From: JALZAQ01 sp038253885 | GTDB lineage: Bacteria > Gemmatimonadota > Gemmatimonadetes > Gemmatimonadales > Gemmatimonadaceae | DNA length: 46,801 bases | NCBI GenBank assembly: GCA_038253885.1 | Contig: JBBSGP010000026.1 | Location: forward strand, 1-46,801 | Direction: 5' to 3' | Shown: in pieces, positions 32,499-39,353 of the stretch | How the letters are laid out: each line of letters opens with the position of its first letter | Position numbering within the stretch: the stretch's first letter is position 1 | Program-made: the position numbers and the translations under genes | Notes under the pieces: model-generated | The model's input: only the letters and a program-made list of their open reading frames with translations | Databases searched by the model: none | Told to the model about the DNA's origin: nothing

Positions 32499-32879
32499 CT
32501 ACTTCATGTGCTTGTTGACGAGCTTCGTCATCTCGAACATCGAGACCTGCTTCTTGCCGCCGAACACGGGGCGGAGCTTGTCGTCGGCGTTGATCATGCG
32601 CCGCTCCTTCGCGTCCTGGCATCCGTTACGCTTGATGTACTGCCAGATCTTCTTTGTGATTTCGGTGCGCGGCATCGGGCTGTTTCCTACCACCGCGCCG
32701 AGAGCCTCATCCGGCTGCATCGGCCGCATGAAAGCCGGGTTCGGAGCGCGCTTCGTCTTCTTCGCCGCGCCGCGACTCGACTTCCTGCTGGCGCCGCGCG
32801 ATGACTTCTTGGCAGAGCCCCTCGAGGCACTCTTCTTGGATCCGCTCTTCTTCGACCCGCCTTTCCTGGTGGTAGCCAT
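32499..32879 (-). CDS. SWIB/MDM2-domain protein with a histone H1-like Lys/Ser/Arg-rich N-terminus
   Basis: This 126-residue protein has about 45 N-terminal residues of Lys, Ser, Gly and Arg repeats (such as KKSGSKKSASRGSAKKSSRG). They resemble the H1-like tails of bacterial chromatin proteins. The C-terminal SWIB fold (about 55-126) contains PMPRTEITKKIWQYIKRNGCQD and MFEMTKLVNKHMK. Similar H1-SWIB combinations occur in chlamydial and other bacterial proteins. A likely role is nucleoid binding or chromatin-like control, with the tail contacting DNA. Phosphorylation of the Ser-rich tail is possible. A GGAGAG Shine-Dalgarno precedes ATG 32879, and a strong terminator follows. Confidence 0.85.
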   Translation of the reverse strand: MATTRKGGSKKSGSKKSASRGSAKKSSRGASRKSSRGAAKKTKRAPNPAFMRPMQPDEALGAVVGNSPMPRTEITKKIWQYIKRNGCQDAKERRMINADDKLRPVFGGKKQVSMFEMTKLVNKHMK

Positions 32880-33022
32880 CGATGCTCTCCGGAGTTGGGG
32901 GACCACGACGTGCACTGTGGCATGCATCCGCCGCGCATCAAACTAGGAAGTTCGGGGCGCAAAGCAAGAGCGGATTTGCCTGTTTCCCCTCTGAAAGTCA
33001 GGAATGTCGATCGAGGATCGGC

Positions 33023-34429
33023 CTACTGCATCGCTCTCACCAGGCCCACGAACAGCATCAATCCGAACTCGATGTTCGCGATCGAGATCCGCTCGTCGTT
33101 TCCGTGCACCTCCTTGAGCTCGTCGGCCGACTCGACGAGAAAGGGCTCGATGCCATAGGCGAGAATTCCCGTCTGGGCGTAGGTCGGCCGGTCGGTGGCA
33201 CCGGCGTCGAGCGGCGTCGCGATCGGAATTCCGGGCCGGAGCCGGCCGAGCACCTGCTCGGCGGCGCGGGTCACGGCGGTTCCCAGTGGCGCGCTGTAGC
33301 TCGGCTGCACCCCGGGAAGCGCCTCGAGTGTGACGTCCGGATCGCCGATGACCCGCGACATCTCGCGGGTGAACCGCGCGGTGTCCTCATCCGGAAGGAG
33401 CCGCACATCGATCTCCGCCTCGGCCGATGGGGGAATGATGTTCGTGGCCTTGGCCCCGCGGAGCACCGTCGGGGTGACGGTGTTCCGGAGGATTGCATTG
33501 CGATAGGGATCGCCGAGGATCCACGCCCTCGATCGCGGGTTCCGGAGGGCGGCCCGGACGTCGCTCAACCAGGCGCGATGCTCGCCCGTCTCCACTCTCG
33601 CCGCGGCCTTGAAGAACTGGTCGACCGCGGGAAGGACGCGCACTGGCGTCTCCCACGCCGCGAGCCGTGCGACCGCGCGAGCGATCTTCGGCACCGGGTT
33701 GTCCTTCGTGGGCTGCGAGCCGTGGGACGGAGTGCCCCTGGCCGTGATCTTCATCCAGTAGGCGCGCTTCTCCCCGACGCTGACGCCGAAGTAGCGCAGC
33801 TTCCCTTTCTCCACCAGCGAGTGGCCTCCCTCCGTGATCAGGAACTCCACATCCCTGATCAGATCGGGATGACGCTTCACGAACACCGCGGCGCCGCTGC
33901 CTTCCACCTCCTCGTCCGCGTTGGCGATCAGCACGAGATCGCGCGTGAGCGGAATACCGGCGCGCTTGAGCGCGACCATCGTCATGAGATGGATGATCCC
34001 CTGCCCCTTCATATCGAGCGCCCCGCGGCCCCACACGTCACCGCCCTTCACCGTCCCCGAGAAGGGATCGACGGACCAGAGCTCCCGGTTCGCGGGCACC
34101 ACATCCATGTGCTGCACGAGCGCCAGAGCTTTGGCCGAGCCGTTGCCCTTGAGGCGCGCGTAGAAGTTCGCGCGACCCGCACCGAGCTCGGCGGTGTCCA
34201 GGATCTGTCCGTCGATCCCCTCGCGCGCGAGAAAGCTCTGGAGGAAGAGCGCGGCCTGCAGCTCGTTCCCCGGCGGGTTGGTGGTGTTGATGCGCAGGTA
34301 CTCGGACATGACCTTCACGGTCTCGTCGCGCAGCGCGGCGAAGTCGATGTCCCGCGTCTGAGCGCCGGCATCGGACGCGCTGGCGCCGGCGAGCGCGCAG
34401 ACCAGGATGACGCGGCCGAGAGATCTCAT
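33023..34429 (-). CDS. Secreted M20-family metallopeptidase (carboxypeptidase/PM20D-like)
   Basis: The 468-residue enzyme has a signal peptide (about 1-24, SDAGAQ). The catalytic domain carries the zinc site: H107 in VQHMDVV, D109, the bridging D139 in GRGALDMKG, E173/E174 in NADEEVEGSG and a later His in VESADELKEVHGND. The dimerisation domain occupies about 225-350. M20 peptidases trim C-terminal residues or cleave N-acyl amino acids. In the periplasm this one may recycle peptides for uptake. No peptide transporter is adjacent. The gap to the neighbouring endonuclease gene is 51 bp, so the two may be transcribed together. Confidence 0.9.
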   Translation of the reverse strand: MRSLGRVILVCALAGASASDAGAQTRDIDFAALRDETVKVMSEYLRINTTNPPGNELQAALFLQSFLAREGIDGQILDTAELGAGRANFYARLKGNGSAKALALVQHMDVVPANRELWSVDPFSGTVKGGDVWGRGALDMKGQGIIHLMTMVALKRAGIPLTRDLVLIANADEEVEGSGAAVFVKRHPDLIRDVEFLITEGGHSLVEKGKLRYFGVSVGEKRAYWMKITARGTPSHGSQPTKDNPVPKIARAVARLAAWETPVRVLPAVDQFFKAAARVETGEHRAWLSDVRAALRNPRSRAWILGDPYRNAILRNTVTPTVLRGAKATNIIPPSAEAEIDVRLLPDEDTARFTREMSRVIGDPDVTLEALPGVQPSYSAPLGTAVTRAAEQVLGRLRPGIPIATPLDAGATDRPTYAQTGILAYGIEPFLVESADELKEVHGNDERISIANIEFGLMLFVGLVRAMQ

Positions 34430-34480
34430 TGTCGATCCGGGTCCGATGGATGGGGTGGGGTCACGTCTGGCCGTTCGGTC

Positions 34481-35374
34481 TCACCGCTCGAACGCCCGCA
34501 GGAGCTTCATCATCTTCACGTCGTACGCATCGGGGGACGGATCGTCGTCGGCGATGTCGAAGTTCTCCTGCGGGGTCTCGAGGACGAGCGGCACGCCGGC
34601 GCTGCGACGGTCCTGCATCAGCCAGCTGAAGGGCTCGGTGCCGATGTGACCGTCACCGATCAGCGCGTGTCGGTCGCGATTCGAGCCGAGCTCCCCTTCG
34701 CTATCGTTGAGGTGGAAGAACGACGGCGGCTCCCCGGTCGCCGACTCGAACTCATCGAGGATGGCGGCGAACGCGGCACGCGACTTGGTGATGTCGTGGC
34801 CGGATGCGTAGAGGTGACAGCTATCCAGCCCGTAGCCGGTTCGCGGCCGCAGCTTCTTCGGAACGGCGGTGAGCATTCCCGCGATCTCCTCGGCGTGGCG
34901 TCCGACCGTCTGGCCCGCGCCCGCCGTGTTCTCGATGAGCAGTCGCGTCTCACCCGTCACCGCCTCGAGCGCCGCGGTGATCGCCTTCGCCACGCGCTTC
35001 AGAGCGGCCGGCCGGTCGGCGGCGCCGCTCGCCGCTCCGGGGTGGAAGCAGACCCGGCCCACACCGAGCGCCGTCGAGCGCTCGAGCTCCTTGCGCAATC
35101 CGTCGCTGGCGCGCTGCCACTTCTCCGCATCCGCGGAGGCGACGTTGAGAACGTAGGGGGAATGCACAATCACGTTTGCCGGGGCGATGCGCGTGGTCGC
35201 CAGCGCCGCACGAAAACGCTCAATACGCTCCGGCCGGATGGATACCTTATCGCCGTAGTACTTCGGGATGGCGGTGAAGATCTGCAGAGCAGACATGTTG
35301 CCCTTGCCGGCGCGCAGAGCCGCCATGTGGATGCCGCCGTTGTCGATCGTGTGCGCGCCAAGGATTCGAGCCAT
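34481..35374 (-). CDS. nfo: Deoxyribonuclease IV / AP endonuclease (endonuclease IV family)
   Basis: This 297-residue TIM-barrel enzyme cuts DNA at abasic sites during base excision repair. It carries the trinuclear zinc motifs: the HSPYVLNVAS segment, GVGRVCFHPGAA, LIENTAGAG, GYGLDSCHLYASGHD, and HLNDSEGELGSNRDRHALIGDGHIG (the most diagnostic). ATG at 35374 starts with MARILGAHTIDNGG, as in family members. The protein is normal in length and complete. It sits downstream of a BNR lipoprotein gene with 10 bp between, an arrangement that looks like coexpression without functional link. Confidence 0.95.
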   Translation of the reverse strand: MARILGAHTIDNGGIHMAALRAGKGNMSALQIFTAIPKYYGDKVSIRPERIERFRAALATTRIAPANVIVHSPYVLNVASADAEKWQRASDGLRKELERSTALGVGRVCFHPGAASGAADRPAALKRVAKAITAALEAVTGETRLLIENTAGAGQTVGRHAEEIAGMLTAVPKKLRPRTGYGLDSCHLYASGHDITKSRAAFAAILDEFESATGEPPSFFHLNDSEGELGSNRDRHALIGDGHIGTEPFSWLMQDRRSAGVPLVLETPQENFDIADDDPSPDAYDVKMMKLLRAFER

Positions 35375-35384
35375 GCGAGGGGCG

Positions 35385-36224
35385 TTACTGGTGGGCGTTC
35401 GGATGGATGAGTCCCCACCGGACGAGCGCGGCGGAGGTGCTGGATGAATTCGCGTCCCCTCCTCCGCTGCGCGATGTCCACGCCACCGCGATCGCGCCGG
35501 GCCGCAGGAGGAGAAGCGGGTCGGTAGCCACGCCTTCCGTACCGGTGACGGGAAGACGCTCCTCGAAGATGTGCCCCATCGTGTGGGAGATCGCAATGCC
35601 GATCCGGCGCGGCCCACCGGACGGATCCTCGTAGGCCACAACCACCGTGTCGCCGAGAGACGCGACGGCGGTGCGCGCCGGATTCTCTCCGAATATGACG
35701 GCAACCGGAGCGTGCCAGCTGCGACCGCGATCCATCGAGTGAGTGAACCAGATACCGCCGCCCGATCCCTCGGGCGACCGGAGAAAGTAGGCGACGTGCA
35801 CGTATCCGTTCGTCGAGTCGGCGGTGATCGAAGGGGGCGGAATGTCGCAGCCCGACGCGCTGCGGTCGCGCGAGTCGGCCACCACCGCCGGCTCCCACTC
35901 CCGGCCGGCGTTGCGCGATCGCGCCACGACCAGCGACGCCCCGCTGTCCACGCCGATGGCCCACCACGCGGCGTAGCGCTCGACGCCGGCGGCCGCGAAC
36001 GCCGCCGACGCGGGGCACGCCCCGGGCGGAAAATCGATCGACGGTCTCGGTGCGTCGGCCAGCATCACCACCGCAGGAGGACCGGCCACGAGCTGCCGGC
36101 CGGCCGTCGTGCCGCCGGCAAGCGCCTTCACGTGTCCCCATTCCAGCGGCGCGTCACACGCGGCCGCGAGGGCGACCCACAACAGGGCGATGATTCCCCG
36201 GCGGCATGACGCGGTCCGGTGCAT
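35385..36224 (-). CDS. BNR/sialidase-like beta-propeller lipoprotein
   Basis: This 279-residue protein has a lipoprotein signal (hydrophobic stretch then LAAACDA). At least two Asp-box (BNR) repeats follow, SRNAGREWE and SMDRGRSWH, each the S-x-D/N-x-G-x-x-W pattern. A third, weaker repeat is near the C-terminus. Such repeats build beta-propellers of sialidases and of non-catalytic binding proteins. Catalytic Arg/Glu residues of sialidases are not evident, and the protein is short for an enzyme, so it is more likely a binding or structural protein at the cell surface. It is divergent from pruA across a 101-bp gap. Confidence 0.7.
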   Translation of the reverse strand: MHRTASCRRGIIALLWVALAAACDAPLEWGHVKALAGGTTAGRQLVAGPPAVVMLADAPRPSIDFPPGACPASAAFAAAGVERYAAWWAIGVDSGASLVVARSRNAGREWEPAVVADSRDRSASGCDIPPPSITADSTNGYVHVAYFLRSPEGSGGGIWFTHSMDRGRSWHAPVAVIFGENPARTAVASLGDTVVVAYEDPSGGPRRIGIAISHTMGHIFEERLPVTGTEGVATDPLLLLRPGAIAVAWTSRSGGGDANSSSTSAALVRWGLIHPNAHQ

Positions 36225-36325
36225 GGCGCAAGATACAGCAGCCGGATAGCGGGGCGATTATCTTTCGTGCGCCTCGGCCCCCCCCAGCGCGCGGCCGATG
36301 CCGAGCATGCCACCCTGAGGAGACC

Positions 36326-38065
36326 ATGTCCGCTCCAGTCGCGAACGCCCCCGCACCCGCCCCGCCGAAGGCGAAGGCGGCCGACGCCCCGGTGCCCGGA
36401 GCTCCGGTGCACCCGCTCGCCGCCACGGGCGGCGTCACGGGCTTCAATGGCAACCGGCGGGTGCCCGCTCCGGTGAACGAGCCGGTGCGCGGGTACGCAC
36501 CGGGGTCGCCGGAGAAAAAAGAGCTCAAGACTCGGCTCTCGGCCATGGAGCGTGAGCGCCCGGACATCCCCCTCATCATCGGCGGCGTCGAGATCAGGTC
36601 GGGACGGACCGCCCAGACGGTGATGCCGCACGACCATCGTCACGTCCTCGCCGACTGGCACAAAGCCGGTCCGGAGCACATCCGGCTGGCGATCGACGCC
36701 GCGCGCGCGGCGCAGAAGGAGTGGGCAAACTGGCCCTGGGAGGACAGGGCGGCGGTGCTGCTCAAGGCGGCCGAGCTGCTGGCCACGACGTGGCGCTCCA
36801 CGCTCAACGCCGCGACGATGCTCGGCCAATCGAAGACAGTCTACCAGGCGGAGATCGACAGCGCGTGTGAGCTCATCGATTTCTGGCGCTTCAACCCGTA
36901 CTTCGCGCAAGAGCTGTACGACCAGCAGCCGGTGAGCACCAGCGCGACGTGGAACCAGCTGGACTATCGAGCGCTCGAGGGGTTCGTCTATGCGGTGACT
37001 CCCTTCAACTTCACGGCGATCGGAGGCAACCTGCCGACAGCCCCGGCGCTCATGGGGAACGTCGTGATCTGGAAGCCGGCGAGCACCGCGATCCTCAGCA
37101 GCTATTACGTGATGAAGCTGCTCGAGGAGGCGGGACTCCCGCCCGGCGTGATCAACTTCGTCCCCGGCGACGCGGGCGCGATCTCTGATGCACTGCTCAG
37201 CCATCCCGAGCTCGCCGGTGTGCACTTCACCGGCAGCACCGGCGTCTTCAACGGGATCTGGAAGACGGTCGGCACGAACATCGGCAGCTACCGGTCCTAT
37301 CCCCGGTTGGTGGGAGAGACCGGAGGCAAGGACTTCATCGTCGCCCACCCGTCGGCGGATCCGCAGGCAATCGCCGTGGCCATTGCCCGTGGGGGATTCG
37401 AGTACCAGGGGCAGAAGTGCTCGGCCGCCAGCCGCATCTACGTGCCGCAGAGCTTGTGGAAGGAGGTGCGGGACCGGACGGTCGCGATGATGGAGGAGAT
37501 CAAGGTCGGTGACACTCGCGACTTCCGGAATTTTATGGGCGCGGTGATCGACCGAAAGGCATTCGACAAGATCAGCGAGTACCTCACGCACGCCAAGGCG
37601 AACGCGACGGTGGTCTCGGGAGGGGAGTCGCTCGGTGACGATGGATATTTCATCACTCCGACGCTCATCGAGACGCGCGATCCGGGCTACAAGCTTCTCT
37701 GCGAGGAGATCTTCGGGCCCGTCGTGACGGCGTACGTCTACCCCGACGCGCAGTGGAGCGAGACGCTGCAGCAGGTGGATCGCACCTCTCCGTACGCGCT
37801 CACGGGAGCCATCTTCGCGCGCGACCGGCGCGCGGTGAAGGAAGCTGCGATCGCGCTCCGGAACGCCGCCGGGAACTTCTACATCAACGACAAGCCCACC
37901 GGCGCCGTGGTGGGCCAACAGCCGTTCGGCGGCGCCCGCGGCTCTGGCACGAACGACAAGGCTGGCTCGATGCTGAACCTGGTGCGGTGGGTGAGCGCCC
38001 GCTCGGTGAAGGAGACGTTCTCTCCGGTGACCGATTATCGCTATCCGTTCCTGGGGGAGAAGTGA
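36326..38065 (+). CDS. pruA: Delta-1-pyrroline-5-carboxylate dehydrogenase (PruA-type)
   Basis: This is a 579-residue NAD-dependent aldehyde dehydrogenase converting glutamate semialdehyde to glutamate, the last step of proline and arginine catabolism. The active-site motifs are present: E331 in GETGGKDF and C365 in GQKCSAASR. VTPFNFTAIGGNLPTAPALMGN (about 233-254) and the C-terminal QQPFGGARGSGTND are features of the P5C subgroup. The N-terminal 50 residues are unusually Ala/Pro-rich. ATG at 36326 has GAGGAGA upstream. It sits in a plus-strand block leading to the cyanophycin genes. Links to arginine breakdown are inferred. The 13-bp gap to phzF suggests an operon. Confidence 0.95.
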   Translation: MSAPVANAPAPAPPKAKAADAPVPGAPVHPLAATGGVTGFNGNRRVPAPVNEPVRGYAPGSPEKKELKTRLSAMERERPDIPLIIGGVEIRSGRTAQTVMPHDHRHVLADWHKAGPEHIRLAIDAARAAQKEWANWPWEDRAAVLLKAAELLATTWRSTLNAATMLGQSKTVYQAEIDSACELIDFWRFNPYFAQELYDQQPVSTSATWNQLDYRALEGFVYAVTPFNFTAIGGNLPTAPALMGNVVIWKPASTAILSSYYVMKLLEEAGLPPGVINFVPGDAGAISDALLSHPELAGVHFTGSTGVFNGIWKTVGTNIGSYRSYPRLVGETGGKDFIVAHPSADPQAIAVAIARGGFEYQGQKCSAASRIYVPQSLWKEVRDRTVAMMEEIKVGDTRDFRNFMGAVIDRKAFDKISEYLTHAKANATVVSGGESLGDDGYFITPTLIETRDPGYKLLCEEIFGPVVTAYVYPDAQWSETLQQVDRTSPYALTGAIFARDRRAVKEAAIALRNAAGNFYINDKPTGAVVGQQPFGGARGSGTNDKAGSMLNLVRWVSARSVKETFSPVTDYRYPFLGEK

Positions 38066-38078
38066 GGACAGCACCCAG

Positions 38079-38987
38079 ATGAAGCTCCACTTTCACACCG
38101 CCGACGTCTTCACCGATCGGCGCTTCGGCGGGAACCCCCTCGCGGTCTTCCCCGATGGAGGCGCGCTCGGCGAGGAGCAGATGCAGGAGATCGCCCGCGA
38201 GTTCAATCTCTCGGAGACGGTGTTCGTGCTCCCGCCGGAGGACGTCGCCCACTCGCGCCGACTGCGCATCTTCACGCCGATGAACGAGCTGCCGTTCGCC
38301 GGGCATCCCACCGTCGGAACGGCACACGTGCTCGCGACGCTCGGCGCGATCCCGCTCACTGGCGACGAGACCCGCATCGTGTTCGAGGAAGGAGTCGGGC
38401 CGGTGCCGGTCGTCATCCGGTCATCCAACGGACTCCCTGTGTTCTGCCAGCTCGCCGCGGCGAAGATGCCGGAGGTCGGGCCGCCGCCTCCGGGCCGGAC
38501 GAGCCTGGCCGACCTTCTCTCGCTCGAGGCTTCGGACATCCTGGGCGGCATGAACGCCCCGCAGGCGCTGTCGTGCGGCGTTCCCTTCCTGCTGGTGCCG
38601 GTGAAGGACCGCTCGGCCGTGCGTCGCGCGCGCGTGCGGCTCGACCACTGGGAGGCCACGCTCAAGCCCTTCTGGGCGCCCGACATCATGGTGTTCTCGC
38701 GCGATCCCGAGAACCCGGACTACCACGTCCGTGCCCGCGTTTTCGTTCCGGGGATGGGTATCGCCGAGGACCCGGCCACCGGGAGTGCCGCGACGGCGTT
38801 GGGCGGCTATCTCGCCGCCCGGGACACCGCCGCCGATGGCACTCTCCGGTGGACGGTGGAGCAGGGCTACGAGATGGGACGGCCGAGCGTCCTCGAGATC
38901 GAGGTGGACAAGACCGGCGGCGAGGTGACCGGGATCCGGGTCGGCGGAAAGAGCGTCATGGTGATGGAGGGCTCGATCCAGCTGTAG
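38079..38987 (+). CDS. PhzF-family isomerase/epimerase-fold protein
   Basis: This 302-residue protein has the PhzF/DapF fold. E46 sits in NLSETVFVLP, the position of the catalytic Glu in PhzF. The GHPTVGTAH motif is at about 76-84, and DPATGSAATALGGYL near residue 230 forms the second half-site. Family members isomerise or cyclise small amino-acid-like compounds, as in phenazine synthesis, but most have unassigned functions. No other phenazine genes are in the window. It follows pruA closely with a GAGGA ribosome-binding site. A role in amino-acid-derived metabolite processing is inferred only. Confidence 0.88.
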   Translation: MKLHFHTADVFTDRRFGGNPLAVFPDGGALGEEQMQEIAREFNLSETVFVLPPEDVAHSRRLRIFTPMNELPFAGHPTVGTAHVLATLGAIPLTGDETRIVFEEGVGPVPVVIRSSNGLPVFCQLAAAKMPEVGPPPPGRTSLADLLSLEASDILGGMNAPQALSCGVPFLLVPVKDRSAVRRARVRLDHWEATLKPFWAPDIMVFSRDPENPDYHVRARVFVPGMGIAEDPATGSAATALGGYLAARDTAADGTLRWTVEQGYEMGRPSVLEIEVDKTGGEVTGIRVGGKSVMVMEGSIQL

Positions 38988-39007
38988 CGCCGTGCGGATC
39001 GTCTCGC

Positions 39008-39026
39008 GCGAGCGTCGAGCGCTCGC
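39008..39026 (+). terminator. Weak hairpin after phzF, possible terminator
   Basis: The stem gcgagcg (39008-39014) pairs with cgctcgc (39020-39026) around a 5-base loop, 20 bp after the phzF stop. No T tract follows at once, though TTTGTTT lies about 25 bp on. It may end or slow transcription before the next genes. Confidence 0.35.
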
Positions 39027-39130
39027 TCGACAGGCGGCCTGAATTGTGCTTTGTTTCCTCCCTCGGCCCTCGGGCGGCGGGCGATCTCTCCCACGCCGGC
39101 GATGGTGCCACGTTCAGCGCGAGGCCCCCT

Positions 39131-39328
39131 ATGTCCTCTCACGATCGCAAGCGCCCGACCCGGCGGCGCGATCCGGACGCGAGCGCGAACACCGATCGGC
39201 CGGAGCGCCGGATCGACTGCGATGAGGCACCGTCAAAGCTCGCGCGTGAGGAGTCGGCTCGAGTGCGCGACCACGACGAGGTGCGCGTCCCGCGCAAGTC
39301 GGTCCACGCCCGCAAGTACGACTGCTGA
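39131..39328 (+). CDS. Small, highly charged hypothetical protein upstream of cphA
   Basis: This is a predicted 65-residue protein rich in Arg, Asp and Glu, with three Cys-free thirds and a final DC. It has no membrane segment and no known domain. The GAGG (39121-39124) six bases before ATG is a good ribosome-binding site, which supports translation. It ends 25 bp before cphA, on the same strand, and probably shares its transcript. It may be disordered, like other short charged proteins, and could bind the polymer or CphA. This is only inference; a spurious ORF cannot be excluded. Confidence 0.5.
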   Translation: MSSHDRKRPTRRRDPDASANTDRPERRIDCDEAPSKLAREESARVRDHDEVRVPRKSVHARKYDC

Positions 39329-39353
39329 TCGCCGTCACGCTCGACGGAACGTC

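Noticed and set aside
32882..35410. An 842-codon plus-strand frame opposite the M20 peptidase and endonuclease IV genes
   Set aside because: Both minus-strand genes are clear families, and the open frame spans the gap between them. It is a shadow.
36128..38074. A 648-codon open frame on the minus strand opposite pruA
   Set aside because: The plus-strand frame has full dehydrogenase motifs. The antisense frame is rich in Arg, Gly, Pro and His with no recognisable fold.
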